Shown piece after piece: positions 26,901-36,448 of a DNA stretch of 64,000 bases. Numbering within the stretch: the first letter of the stretch is position 1; each line of letters begins with the position of its first letter. The position numbers and the translations under genes were made by a program. The notes under the pieces were generated by a model, which was given only the letters and a program-made list of their open reading frames with translations, was not told where the DNA came from and did not search any database. The DNA is from Mesorhizobium sp. INR15 (GTDB taxonomy: Bacteria; Pseudomonadota; Alphaproteobacteria; Rhizobiales; Rhizobiaceae), in the NCBI RefSeq assembly GCF_015500075.1, contig NZ_CP045496.1:5280001-5344000 (forward strand), read 5' to 3'.

Positions 26901-28298
26901 GTGAGCGCTGAGAAGACCAGAACCGAAACCGACACATTCGGTCCCATCGAGGTCGCAGCTGACCGTTATTGGGGAGCGCAGGCGCAGCGTTCGCTGGGCA
27001 ATTTCAAGATCGGCTGGGAGAAGCAACCGGCCTCGATCGTGCGTGCGCTGGGCATCGTCAAGCAGGCGGCGGCGGAAGCCAATATGGAGCTGAAGCGGCT
27101 TGACCCGGCGATCGGCAAGACGATCGTCGATGCGGCGCAAGAGGTCATCGACGGCAAGCTCAACGATCATTTCCCGCTGGTCGTCTGGCAAACAGGCTCG
27201 GGCACGCAGTCCAACATGAATGCCAACGAGGTGATCTCCAACCGGGCGATCGAAATGCTCGGTGGCGTCATGGGCTCGAAGAAGCCAGTGCATCCCAACG
27301 ACCACGTCAACATGAGCCAGTCGTCGAACGACACCTACCCGACGGCCATGCACATCGCCTGCGCCGAGCGGATCGTGCACGACCTGCTGCCCGCGCTCAG
27401 GCATCTGCTTGCGGCGCTCGAAGCCAAGACCGAGGCTTTCGGCCACATCATCAAGATCGGCCGCACGCATACGCAGGACGCAACCCCCCTCACCCTTGGC
27501 CAGGAGTTTTCCGGCTACGCGGCGCAGGTCGCCTCGTCAATCAAGCGTATCGAGTTGACCCTGCCCGGCCTGCAGGAACTGGCGCAAGGCGGCACCGCCG
27601 TCGGCACAGGGCTTAATGCGCCCGTGGGCTTTGCCGAAAAGGTGGCGGCGCGTATCGCCGCCATCACCGGCATCGACTTTATCACCGCGCCGAACAAGTT
27701 CGAGGCGCTGGCCGCCCATGATTCCATGGTATTCTCGCACGGCGCCATCAACGCCTGCGCGGCGGCCCTGTTCAAGATCGCCAACGACATCCGCTTCCTC
27801 GGCTCGGGCCCGCGCTCCGGCCTGGGTGAATTGTCCCTGCCGGAAAACGAGCCGGGCTCCTCGATCATGCCTGGCAAGGTCAACCCGACGCAGTGCGAGG
27901 CGATGACACAGGTCTGCGTCCAGGTGTTCGGAAACAATGCCGCGCTGACCTTCGCTGGCAGCCAGGGCCATTTCGAGCTCAATGTCTACAATCCGCTGAT
28001 GGCCTACAATTTCCTGCAGTCGGTGCAGTTGCTGGCCGATGCATCGGTGTCGTTCACCGATAATTGCGTCGTCGGCATCGAGGCGCGCGAGGACAATATC
28101 AAGGCAGCACTCGACCGCTCGCTGATGCTGGTGACGGCGCTGGCGCCAAGCATCGGCTACGACAACGCCGCCAAGATCGCCAAGACCGCGCACAAGAAGG
28201 GCACGACCTTGCGCGAGGAAGCCTTGGCCACAGGTCTGGTTACCGAAGCGGACTATGACCGGCTGGTGCGGCCGGAAGACATGACGCATCCGGGATAG
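26901..28298 (+). CDS. fumC: Fumarate hydratase class II
   Basis: This 465-residue enzyme interconverts fumarate and malate in the citric-acid cycle. The superfamily signature GSSIMPGKVNP is present near residue 320, with QTGSGTQSNMN near residue 100 and HPNDHVNMSQSSND near residue 133. The GTG start at 26901 is supported by GGAGAGAGCC and the family N-terminus (TRTETDTFGPIEV). It is a single-gene unit. Confidence 0.97.
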   Translation: MSAEKTRTETDTFGPIEVAADRYWGAQAQRSLGNFKIGWEKQPASIVRALGIVKQAAAEANMELKRLDPAIGKTIVDAAQEVIDGKLNDHFPLVVWQTGSGTQSNMNANEVISNRAIEMLGGVMGSKKPVHPNDHVNMSQSSNDTYPTAMHIACAERIVHDLLPALRHLLAALEAKTEAFGHIIKIGRTHTQDATPLTLGQEFSGYAAQVASSIKRIELTLPGLQELAQGGTAVGTGLNAPVGFAEKVAARIAAITGIDFITAPNKFEALAAHDSMVFSHGAINACAAALFKIANDIRFLGSGPRSGLGELSLPENEPGSSIMPGKVNPTQCEAMTQVCVQVFGNNAALTFAGSQGHFELNVYNPLMAYNFLQSVQLLADASVSFTDNCVVGIEAREDNIKAALDRSLMLVTALAPSIGYDNAAKIAKTAHKKGTTLREEALATGLVTEADYDRLVRPEDMTHPG

Positions 28299-28443
28299 CG
28301 TGGCGCATCCGGGACGGTTAACACGTCCAGGATAACTCGCGAGAACGCTATCAACGGTGAACGATGTGTCGCCGCATTCGCATCTTTGGTGAACAGTCGA
28401 GATGCGTTATCTCCGGGACATCAACCCCATCCGGAGTATCTCA

Positions 28444-28866
28444 ATGTCCATCAATTCCTCGGTCGCCGGTTCCGGCGCCGCTTCCAATGCCTCGGCCGCG
28501 ATCTTGGCTGGCCGGGTGCTTCTGTCGGTCCTGTTCATCCTCTCGGGCTTTGCCAAGCTGACGGCCATTTCCGGCACCGCACAGTGGTTCGGCAGCATCG
28601 GCCTGCCTCTTCCGACGGTTGCCGCGGTCGGCTCGGGCCTGCTTGAATTCTTTGGCGGTCTCGCCATCCTGGTCGGCTTCAAGACGCGGATCGTGGCGAT
28701 CGTGCTCGGCATTTTCACGCTCGCCGCCACGGCGATCGCGCATCTCGACTTTGCGGACCAGATGCAGATGCTGATGCTGCAGAAGAACCTCGGCATCACC
28801 GGCGGCTTCCTGCTGCTTTCGGTACTCGGCGCTGGCGCCTATTCGGTCGACGCCAAGCGCGGCTGA
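28444..28866 (+). CDS. DoxX family membrane protein
   Basis: This 140-residue protein has four hydrophobic helices with the DoxX pattern: LAGRVLLSVLFILSGFAKL, GLPLPTVAAVGSGLLEFFGGLAILVGFKTR, and NLGITGGFLLLS. The physiological role of DoxX proteins is mostly unknown; links to oxidative stress are reported for some. The ATG at 28444 is chosen for its GGAGTATCTC. A strong terminator separates it from the second DoxX gene. Confidence 0.88.
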   Translation: MSINSSVAGSGAASNASAAILAGRVLLSVLFILSGFAKLTAISGTAQWFGSIGLPLPTVAAVGSGLLEFFGGLAILVGFKTRIVAIVLGIFTLAATAIAHLDFADQMQMLMLQKNLGITGGFLLLSVLGAGAYSVDAKRG

Positions 28867-28891
28867 GCGACTACCGGTATCCAACGCTTGG

Positions 28892-28922
28892 GCGGCGCGG
28901 AATTTTCCGCGCCGCTTTTTCG
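28892..28922 (+). terminator. Rho-independent terminator
   Basis: GCGGCGCGG and CCGCGCCGC form a nine-pair GC-rich stem with an AATTTT loop, followed by TTTTTCGTTG. Confidence 0.9.
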
Positions 28923-29019
28923 TTGTCGGTTTATCGCACGCGTTGATTGCTGATAGGATCAAGGCGCGCGGCAACCAGTGGGGCCATTAGGCCCGCTTGC
29001 CGGCAACGGAGGTGATGGC

Positions 29020-29421
29020 ATGCCCAGCAACGCGCTGCTTCTGCTTTCCCGAATACTGCTCGCCGCCCTGTTCGTCCCCTCGGGCTTCCATGCGCTGGGT
29101 GACATCGCCGGTACATCAGGCTATTTCGCCGGCCTCGGCCTGCCCCTGCCCATGCTGGCGGCCTGGGGCACTGGGTTGTTCGAGCTGCTTGCCGGGCTGC
29201 TTGTCCTTGTCGGCTTCCAGACACGGGTCGTCGCGCTGCTGCTCGCCGCCTTCTGCCTGGTTGCCGGCTTCATCGGCCATTATGGCCAAGGCGGCGGCGA
29301 TGCGATGCTCGCGTTCCTGCACCAGCAGATGCTGATGAAGGATATCGCCATATCAGGCGGCTTCCTGGCGCTGGCCGTGGCAGGCGCCGGCGCTGTTTCG
29401 GTCGACAGCCGTCGTTCCTGA
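29020..29421 (+). CDS. DoxX family membrane protein (second copy)
   Basis: This 133-residue protein is clearly related to the preceding DoxX gene product: LSRILLAALFVPSGFHAL, GLPLPMLAAWGTGLFELLAGLLVLVGFQTR, MLMKDIAISGGFLALA. The pair looks like an old tandem duplication, each with its own ribosome site (CGGAGGTG here) and separated by a terminator. Confidence 0.88.
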   Translation: MPSNALLLLSRILLAALFVPSGFHALGDIAGTSGYFAGLGLPLPMLAAWGTGLFELLAGLLVLVGFQTRVVALLLAAFCLVAGFIGHYGQGGGDAMLAFLHQQMLMKDIAISGGFLALAVAGAGAVSVDSRRS

Positions 29422-29447
29422 ACTCGGTGGTTCCAGGGCGGATCGGG

Positions 29448-30983
29448 CTATTTCACCGTCATGCTAGGGCCGCCCTCGACCGCCAGCACGAGGCGGCGGT
29501 TGGTGATCCTGGCCAATTGCGCCAGCCGGCCGGCCGGCCGCTCGCCATAGAGATCGGCCAGCGATGCCGGCAGCACCAGCGCCAGCACGCCATTGCCGCG
29601 ATTTTCCCATTTCAGCCGAGGCATGATGCCGGGCATCGATGCCGTCAGCAGATAGACGACGCGCATCATCGCGGCCAGCACGCGCGCCCGCTCGAGATAG
29701 CGTGGCGTTGCCAGCGCCTTGATTTCCGGAGCGATCGCCTCGTTGAAGATGCCGTCGTGACGATAGGCATTGGCCAGCGCCAGGAAGGCCCGGCCGGGGT
29801 GGTCGACGCCGTAGAAGGACGCATGAGCGATGATGTTGAGCGACTGCCTGCCGCGATATTCAGGATGCGCGCGCCAGCCGATATCGGCCAGCAATGCCGC
29901 CGCATGCCGGTAGCGCGCCTCGTCCTCGGTTTCCTCGATACCAAAAGAGGCAAAGGTCCTGCCCGTCCACTCGACCAGTTCATGGGCGTGGGAGACGGAG
30001 CGCGAGCGCAGCCGAGCCAACTCCTCTGACGCGGAGATCAGCGGATCGGACTTTTTTTCGACTTCGTCGAGCAGCGAATAGAGAAAGCCCTCGCGCACCC
30101 CGAGCGCCGAGACGATGATCTTCGACGGCTGCATGACCGCCATGATTTCCTGCAGCACAATGGCGCCATAAGGCAGCAGCGAACGGCGGTTCTTCGAGAC
30201 GCCTTCGATGCCCTTGACCTTCTCGATCTCACCTTTCGCCACCTGCTTGAGGAAATTGGCTGCGCTTTCGATGCCAATCTCATAGTGGTGCATAACGCCG
30301 AGCGGGTAGTTGGTCATTTCCATGTGCAACCGGGCGAGATTTCGCCAGGTGCCGCCGACCGCGTAGAAAGGCCTGCCTTGCCCGCCTTTCAACAACTTCG
30401 CCCGCGCCAGTTCGTCGCGCGCGATCTTCGCCGCCTGAGCCAGCGAGTTCTTGGCCATGTCCTGCAGGCGCAGGCCGCCGAGCGGCAGGGTGATACCGTC
30501 GCCAATCGCCTCGCCGTTGACATCGACCAGCTCGAGACTCCCGCCGCCAAGGTCGCCGGCGATGCCATTGGCTGGGTGGAAACCGGAAATGACACCAAGC
30601 GCCGAATAATGCGCTTCCTGGCGGCCGGTCAGAACGCGGATCTCGGTCTTGAGGACATCCTCGGCGCGACGGATGAAATCGGGACCGTTTATCGCCTCAC
30701 GCGCGGCGGCGGTGGCCAGCACATACATGTGCTCGGCGCCGGCCTGCTCGGAGAGCGCTCTGAAGCGCCGGAACTCCTCCATCGAGCGCGTCACCGCCTC
30801 GGGATCGAGCTTGCCTGTCGACACGATGCCGCGGCCGAGGCCGGCCAGCATCTTTTCGTTGAACAGCATGGTCGGCGAGCGCGCCAGCCCCTCATAAACG
30901 ACAAGGCGGATCGAGTTCGATCCGATGTCGATGATGGACAGCGGTCGGCGGTCCTGCAGCCGGCCCTGGGAATCAGACAGCAT
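29448..30983 (-). CDS. ppx: Ppx/GppA family exopolyphosphatase
   Basis: This 511-residue protein has the actin-like ATPase fold of the Ppx/GppA family: IIDIGSNSIRLVVYEG near residue 17 and GDLGGGSLELVDV near residue 143. A C-terminal HD-like helical region follows. It should degrade polyphosphate or pppGpp. Its ATG overlaps the ppk stop (TGATG), a coupling that pairs polyphosphate synthesis with breakdown. Confidence 0.93.
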   Translation of the reverse strand: MLSDSQGRLQDRRPLSIIDIGSNSIRLVVYEGLARSPTMLFNEKMLAGLGRGIVSTGKLDPEAVTRSMEEFRRFRALSEQAGAEHMYVLATAAAREAINGPDFIRRAEDVLKTEIRVLTGRQEAHYSALGVISGFHPANGIAGDLGGGSLELVDVNGEAIGDGITLPLGGLRLQDMAKNSLAQAAKIARDELARAKLLKGGQGRPFYAVGGTWRNLARLHMEMTNYPLGVMHHYEIGIESAANFLKQVAKGEIEKVKGIEGVSKNRRSLLPYGAIVLQEIMAVMQPSKIIVSALGVREGFLYSLLDEVEKKSDPLISASEELARLRSRSVSHAHELVEWTGRTFASFGIEETEDEARYRHAAALLADIGWRAHPEYRGRQSLNIIAHASFYGVDHPGRAFLALANAYRHDGIFNEAIAPEIKALATPRYLERARVLAAMMRVVYLLTASMPGIMPRLKWENRGNGVLALVLPASLADLYGERPAGRLAQLARITNRRLVLAVEGGPSMTVK

Positions 30984-33175
30984 CAGGCCGAGGCGTTCTT
31001 CTTGCGGCGCTTGAACTGCGCGATGCGTTTCGGCGCGTGCGATTTCAGCGCATCACCCCGTCCGGACAGGCTCGGATTGGTCATGAAATATTCCTGCGCG
31101 TTGAACGGTTCCTCGCCCTCTTCCAGCACCACGCGCCGGGAGGTCCCATCTGCCAATACGTCGAAACTTTGCTGGTTGTCCATGATGTTGCCCAGCATGA
31201 TCTGGCCCAGAATCTGTTCATGCACAGTTGGATTGGTAATCGGCACCATGGTCTCGACACGACGGTCGAGATTGCGCGGCATCAGATCGGCTGAAGAGAT
31301 GTAGACGATCGCCTCATCCGACGGCAGCCCGTGACCATTGCCAAAGCAAAAGATGCGGCTGTGTTCGAGGAAACGGCCGACAATCGATTTGACGCGGATG
31401 TTCTCAGACAGGCCCGGCACCTGCGGCCGCAAGCAGCAGATGCCACGGACGACGAGATCGATCTCGACGCCGGCGCGGCTGGCATCATAGAGCGCGTCGA
31501 TGATGATCGGGTCGACCAGTGCGTTCATCTTCATCCAGATGCGCGATGCGCGGCCCTCCCGCGCATGAGCAACCTCATCGGCTATGTGCTTCAGAATGCG
31601 GCTTCTGAGCGTGAACGGTGAGATCGCCAGCCGCATCTCGTCCGTCGGCTCGGCGTATCCAGTGATGAAATTAAATAGCTGGGCGACATCGCGGGCGATG
31701 GTCGGATCGGTGGTGAAGAAGGACAGGTCGGTATATATGCGCGCGGTGACCGGATGATAGTTGCCGGTGCCGAGATGCACGTAATTGCGCAGCTTGCCGT
31801 CCTCGCGGCGCACAACCAGCGACATTTTCGAATGGGTCTTCAGTTCAAGGAAGCCGAACACGACTTGCACGCCAGCGCGCTCAAGGTCGCGCGCCCAGCG
31901 AATGTTGGCCTCCTCATCGAAGCGCGCCTTGAGCTCGACCAGCGCCGTTACAGACTTGCCGGCCTCGGCCGCGTCGACCAGCGCGCGCACGATCGGGCTG
32001 TCGTTAGAGGTACGATAGAGCGTCTGCTTGATCGCCACCACTTCGGGATCAGCCATCGCCTGACGCAGGAACTGTACGACCACGTCGAACGATTCGTAGG
32101 GGTGATGGACGACGATGTCCTTCTCGCGAATGGCAGCAAAACAATCGCCGCCATGCTCGCGGATGCGTTCGGGAAAGCGAGGATTGTATGGAACGAATTT
32201 CAGGTCGTCGCGTGGAACGGCGACAATCTCGGAAATCTGACTGAGCGCCAGCGGACCGGTCAGCACACTGATACGGCTCGACGATACACCAAGCTCGCCG
32301 GCGACGAATTCGCGCAATTCCGCCGGCATTAGCATGTCGAATTCGATGCGGATCACCGAACCCCGACGCCGACGCTTCAGTGCCGTCTCGAACAGGCGCA
32401 CGAGATCCTCGGACTCTTCCTCGACCTCGATATCACTGTCGCGGATGATGCGGAACGTGCCGGAGCCCTTGACCTCGTAGCCGGGGAACAGCTTGCCGAT
32501 ATAGAGCCCGACGGCCTCTTCCAGCGGGATGAAGCGGACGTGGTGCTTGCGGTCCGGCAAGCGGATGAAGCGCTTAAGCGCCACCGGGAGGCGTAGCAGC
32601 GCGCTCATCTCCTCGCCGTTCTTGCGGTGGCGCAATTGCAGCGCCATCGAGAAACCAAGATTTGGGATGAACGGGAATGGATGGGCCGGGTCGATCGAAA
32701 GCGGTGTCAGCACCGGAAAGACCTGCTCCTGGAAATGGTCTTCAAGCCAGACCTTTTCATCCTTGGTCAGCGCATCACGGGTGATGCTCTCGATGCCTTC
32801 CTTGTTGAGCAACACGGTCAGCGCCGACAGGCTCTTCTGCTGGTCCTCCTGCAGCCGCTCGACCTCGCGCAAAAGCTGTTCGAGTTGCTGCTCTGGGGTA
32901 CGACCGTCAGGGCTTTTCAGCGTGATCCCCTCGCGCACCTGGCCGGCCAGACCGGCGACACGCACCATGAAGAACTCGTCGAGATTGGCGGCCGAGATCG
33001 ACAGGAAGCGGACACGCTCCAGGAGCGGATGATTGAGGTTCAGCGATTCTTCGAGAACGCGCCGATTGAATTGCAGCCAGGAGAACTCGCGATTGACGAA
33101 ACGATCCGGATTGCCTTCCGGACTTGCCGTTTGCGTATGGACGAATTCGCTCTGCACCGGCTTCAGTTCGTTCAT
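30983..33175 (-). CDS. ppk: Polyphosphate kinase 1
   Basis: This 730-residue kinase polymerises the gamma-phosphate of ATP into polyphosphate. It starts with the N domain (FVNREFSWLQFNRRVLEE) and has the phospholipase-D-like C domains. The autophosphorylated histidine is most likely that in HSKMSLVVRRE, with a second conserved His in EHSRIFCFGNG. Its length is within the family range. It leads the ppk-ppx operon. Confidence 0.97.
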   Translation of the reverse strand: MNELKPVQSEFVHTQTASPEGNPDRFVNREFSWLQFNRRVLEESLNLNHPLLERVRFLSISAANLDEFFMVRVAGLAGQVREGITLKSPDGRTPEQQLEQLLREVERLQEDQQKSLSALTVLLNKEGIESITRDALTKDEKVWLEDHFQEQVFPVLTPLSIDPAHPFPFIPNLGFSMALQLRHRKNGEEMSALLRLPVALKRFIRLPDRKHHVRFIPLEEAVGLYIGKLFPGYEVKGSGTFRIIRDSDIEVEEESEDLVRLFETALKRRRRGSVIRIEFDMLMPAELREFVAGELGVSSSRISVLTGPLALSQISEIVAVPRDDLKFVPYNPRFPERIREHGGDCFAAIREKDIVVHHPYESFDVVVQFLRQAMADPEVVAIKQTLYRTSNDSPIVRALVDAAEAGKSVTALVELKARFDEEANIRWARDLERAGVQVVFGFLELKTHSKMSLVVRREDGKLRNYVHLGTGNYHPVTARIYTDLSFFTTDPTIARDVAQLFNFITGYAEPTDEMRLAISPFTLRSRILKHIADEVAHAREGRASRIWMKMNALVDPIIIDALYDASRAGVEIDLVVRGICCLRPQVPGLSENIRVKSIVGRFLEHSRIFCFGNGHGLPSDEAIVYISSADLMPRNLDRRVETMVPITNPTVHEQILGQIMLGNIMDNQQSFDVLADGTSRRVVLEEGEEPFNAQEYFMTNPSLSGRGDALKSHAPKRIAQFKRRKKNASA

Positions 33176-33317
33176 GGTTCCTGCTCTTCCCGCACCGCCA
33201 GCCGGTTAACCGGCTTAACTTATCCTCTGACAGGCTTTTGCGACAGTTTCATTTCATCGAACTTGCAAAGAGACCTGTTATGATCCAAACGCTGAGCAGA
33301 ATGCGCTAAAGGAGACG

Positions 33318-33566
33318 ATGATGGCAGGCGGTTCCATTCCCCATTTCCAGAACGATGCGGGCCATCCGGCGATCGACATCGGCGTCAAGGAATTCATGTG
33401 CACCGGCGCCAACCCGCCCTTCGACCATCCGCATGTGTTTCTCGACATGGGTGACGACAATGAAAAGGTATGCCCTTATTGCTCGACGCTTTACCGCTAT
33501 TCAGCCAAGCTGAAGGCAAGCGAAACGCTGCCGGCCGGGTGCATCTATATCGATCAGGCAGCCTGA
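33318..33566 (+). CDS. Zinc-finger CHCC domain protein (NDUFS6-like)
   Basis: This 82-residue protein carries the zf-CHCC pattern: a first Cys in FMCTG, HPHVFLDMG, and CPYCSTLYRY. Mitochondrial relatives are complex I accessory subunits, and alphaproteobacterial copies are thought to play a similar part. AAAGGAG lies just before the first of two adjacent ATGs. The next gene begins 14 bases later. Confidence 0.88.
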   Translation: MMAGGSIPHFQNDAGHPAIDIGVKEFMCTGANPPFDHPHVFLDMGDDNEKVCPYCSTLYRYSAKLKASETLPAGCIYIDQAA

Positions 33567-33579
33567 TTCGCCACTAGCC

Positions 33580-34800
33580 ATGGACGATACGCGCTCCCGG
33601 CAGGTATTTATCGCCGGGGCTGGCGTCGCCGGACTGACCGCGGCCATTGCTTTCGCCGAGCGCGGCTATGTGGTGAACGTGTTCGAGCAGGCCCAGCAAC
33701 TCGAAGCGGCAGGCGCCGGCATTCAACTTTCTCCCAACGCGACGCGCATCCTGCGCCAACTTGGTGTGCTCGATCACCTGCTACCGGCTGCCGTGCGGCC
33801 TGACGCCGTCGTGCTCAAGGACGCAGGCACCTTGCGCGAACTGGCGCGCGTGCCGTTTGGGCAAGCAGCAGAAACGCGCTGGCAGGCCCCCTATCTCGTG
33901 GCTCACCGCGCCGATTTGCAGAGCGCACTGATGGCACGCGTCACCGGTATGCCGGGCATCCACATCAACACCGGCGCGCAGGTCAGCAGCGTTGCCTCCG
34001 GTTCACTCGTTGTCACGATGAGAGCCGGGATCGGCCGCAAGATCGTCGACACCGAAGGCTTCCTGCTGGTCGGTGCAGATGGCGTCTGGTCATCGGTGCG
34101 CGGGTTTGGCGGAACCGCCTCACAGAGCAGGTTTTCGGGCGAACTGGCCTGGCGCGCCACGATCCCCGCCGACAGCGTTGCCGGCACCGCCTTCGCGGCT
34201 GTCGGTGCGGCCGATTGCGTCACCACCTTCCTGCATCCAGGCTTCCATATGGTCGCCTATCCCGTCAGCAATGGTGCTGCTTTCAATCTCGCCGCTTTCA
34301 CCAAGGGCGAGCGGATCGCCGAGGGCTGGTCCGGCAATGCCGATGCGAAAATCCTGGCGAGCGCCGCACGGGGTGCGTCGCCCGCGCTGATGCGGCTGGT
34401 CGAACTGGCTGGCCCGTGGACTGCGTGGCCGATCCATACGGTCGATCCAAAGCAGCCGTGGACGGCACAGGATGGCATCGCGCTGATCGGTGACGCGGCG
34501 CATGCGATGACGCCGTTCGCGGCGCAAGGTGCGGCAATGGCGATCGAGGATGCGGTGACACTTGCCGGCTTCGTCGCCGCCTTCCCTGCTGACCGCCCCG
34601 GCGCACTCGCCAGTTGGGAGCAGTCCCGCCGGTCGCGTGTCGCCCAGGCCGCCCGCCGCGGCGTCGTCAACCGCCTCGCCTGGCATGCGGCCGGACCGGT
34701 GGCGATGGCTCGCAACCTGTTCCTGAAAATGCGTTCGCCTGAAAAACTCGCCGCCGATCTCGACTGGCTCTATGGCTGGCAGCCGCAGATACTGCCCTGA
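33580..34800 (+). CDS. FAD-dependent monooxygenase (UbiH/salicylate hydroxylase-like)
   Basis: This 406-residue flavoprotein has the Rossmann motif GAGVAGLTAAIAFAERG near residue 11 and the second FAD motif GDAAHAMTPFAAQGAAMAIEDA near residue 305. A DG motif is visible in LVGADGVWSSVR. It probably hydroxylates an aromatic compound with NAD(P)H and oxygen. It follows the zinc-finger gene closely and may be co-transcribed. Confidence 0.88.
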   Translation: MDDTRSRQVFIAGAGVAGLTAAIAFAERGYVVNVFEQAQQLEAAGAGIQLSPNATRILRQLGVLDHLLPAAVRPDAVVLKDAGTLRELARVPFGQAAETRWQAPYLVAHRADLQSALMARVTGMPGIHINTGAQVSSVASGSLVVTMRAGIGRKIVDTEGFLLVGADGVWSSVRGFGGTASQSRFSGELAWRATIPADSVAGTAFAAVGAADCVTTFLHPGFHMVAYPVSNGAAFNLAAFTKGERIAEGWSGNADAKILASAARGASPALMRLVELAGPWTAWPIHTVDPKQPWTAQDGIALIGDAAHAMTPFAAQGAAMAIEDAVTLAGFVAAFPADRPGALASWEQSRRSRVAQAARRGVVNRLAWHAAGPVAMARNLFLKMRSPEKLAADLDWLYGWQPQILP

Positions 34801-34833
34801 CTGGCCAGGCCGAACGATGCCGACTGAAGGCCG

Positions 34834-35502
34834 CTAATTGTAGAGCCGCATCGACAGGCCGAGCGATACCGGCAGCGGGTTCCACCAGCCGGTGCGCAGA
34901 CCAGCGGCGCGTAGTGCCGCGGCGGTCCAGGTGTTACAACCGACCAGCGCGTTGAAATGGCCATTGGCTTCGAAGAACCGGTCGAAATTGGAGTAGGCGG
35001 CATTCTCGATGACGAGCGGACCGGCCGGTCCGCGCTGAAAACTCGCGTCGATGAAATCGAGCAGCGCCGCAAAACGCTCTTCACTGATATCGAAACCGGC
35101 AACGTTGGCTTGCGGCTCGGCGATGTCGGCGGTGATATCGACATGCATGACCGAGGTGTCGATCGTCAGCGCCTTCATCACCGGCACTGCCTTCAACTGC
35201 GACCAGGTCGGTGTTTCCAGGTAAAATGCGCGGCCGCCCCAACCGAAGACGATGTAGCGCACTTCGGGCATGTCGGTGGGGACGCCGGCCTCGACGAGGA
35301 AGCGGAAGCGTTGACGCACCGCATCATCGACCGGGATGGCGATATCGGTGTGGATCGGGTTTTTCAGAACCAGGATGTGACGTGTCGCGACAGACTGCTC
35401 CCCGGCAGCGCGCAAGAGCGGTCTCGGCACGAATGTGCCCAGCGTCACGGCGAGTGCCACCATGATCAAGAGAAAGCCTAGATAACGTCCGAACTTCTTC
35501 AT
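34834..35502 (-). CDS. DUF2459 (TIGR02117) family protein
   Basis: This 222-residue protein has one N-terminal hydrophobic helix (FLLIMVALAVTLGTFV) and then the DUF2459 pattern: PIHTDIAIPV, YIVFGWGGRAFYLETPTW near residue 104, and GCNTWTAAALRAAG near residue 198. The conserved Cys and His suggest a papain-like or NlpC-related fold, but no activity is established. The ATG at 35502 is chosen because the upstream extension is not hydrophobic. Confidence 0.82.
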   Translation of the reverse strand: MKKFGRYLGFLLIMVALAVTLGTFVPRPLLRAAGEQSVATRHILVLKNPIHTDIAIPVDDAVRQRFRFLVEAGVPTDMPEVRYIVFGWGGRAFYLETPTWSQLKAVPVMKALTIDTSVMHVDITADIAEPQANVAGFDISEERFAALLDFIDASFQRGPAGPLVIENAAYSNFDRFFEANGHFNALVGCNTWTAAALRAAGLRTGWWNPLPVSLGLSMRLYN

Positions 35503-35564
35503 CGCCAGCGGCCTTGCAAACACACCTCGGCTCGGCCCTAACAACCCGCCTTCTGTACACCCAT

Positions 35565-35603
35565 ACGAAAAAGAGCCCGGCGATGTTTCAGCCGGGCTCT
35601 TTT
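35565..35603 (-). terminator. Terminator of the aap operon
   Basis: AAAAGAGCCCGGC and GCCGGGCTCTTTT form a 13-pair perfect stem around a nine-base loop, with a U-tract on the minus strand (TTTTTCG). It lies 18 bases after the aapP stop. Confidence 0.93.
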
Positions 35604-35620
35604 GACTGGTGCGAGAGCGA

Positions 35621-36424
35621 TCAGTGCAGGATCTGCGACAGGAACAGCTTGGTGCGTTCGTGGCGCGGATGGTCGAAGAACTCCGCAGGCGTGTTCTGCT
35701 CGACGATCTGGCCCTGATCCATGAAGATCACCCGGTTGGCGACCTTGCGGGCAAAGCCCATTTCGTGGGTGACGCACAGCATGGTCATGCCTTCTTCGGC
35801 CAGACCCACCATCGTCTCCAGCACTTCCTTGATCATTTCCGGATCGAGCGCCGAGGTCGGCTCGTCGAACAGCATGATGCGCGGGTTCATGCACAGCGAA
35901 CGGGCAATCGCCACGCGCTGCTGCTGGCCGCCGGAAAGCTGCCCAGGATATTTGTTGGCCTGCTCCGGGATCTTGACGCGCTTGAGGAAATGCATGGCGA
36001 TTTCCTCGGCCTGTTTCTTCGGCGTCTTGCGCACCCAGATCGGCGCCAGCGTGCAGTTCTCCAGGATGGTCAGGTGCGGGAACAGGTTGAAGTGCTGGAA
36101 CACCATGCCGACCTCGCGGCGCACTTCGTCGATCTTCTTGAGATCGTTGGTCAGTTCCTTGCCGTCGACAATGATCTTGCCCTTCTGGTGCTCTTCCAGC
36201 CGGTTGATGCAGCGGATCATCGTCGATTTGCCGGAGCCCGAGGGACCGCAGATGACGATGCGCTCGCCGCGCATCACTTTCAGATTGATGTCCTTCAGCA
36301 CATGGAACTCGCCGTACCATTTGTGCATGGCGATGATGTCGATGGCGACATCGGTCGTGGAAATCTGCATCTTGGCGGCGTTGACCTTGATCTCTTCCGC
36401 GCTGACGGCATTTTCTGTAGCCAT
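35621..36424 (-). CDS. aapP: General L-amino acid ABC transporter, ATP-binding protein
   Basis: This 267-residue ATPase has Walker A GPSGSGKST near residue 60, signature LSGGQQQRVAIARSL, Walker B IMLFDEPTSALD and the His switch in CVTHEMG. It powers the AapQM permease. It lies 24 bases downstream of aapM and is the last gene of the operon, before a strong terminator. Confidence 0.96.
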   Translation of the reverse strand: MATENAVSAEEIKVNAAKMQISTTDVAIDIIAMHKWYGEFHVLKDINLKVMRGERIVICGPSGSGKSTMIRCINRLEEHQKGKIIVDGKELTNDLKKIDEVRREVGMVFQHFNLFPHLTILENCTLAPIWVRKTPKKQAEEIAMHFLKRVKIPEQANKYPGQLSGGQQQRVAIARSLCMNPRIMLFDEPTSALDPEMIKEVLETMVGLAEEGMTMLCVTHEMGFARKVANRVIFMDQGQIVEQNTPAEFFDHPRHERTKLFLSQILH

Positions 36425-36448
36425 GTATAGGTCCCCTTGGCCTTTTGT

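Noticed and set aside
26708..26911. A 67-residue frame between the SDR and fumarase genes
   Set aside because: The text is low-complexity and unlike a protein, it overlaps the fumarase start and has no ribosome site.
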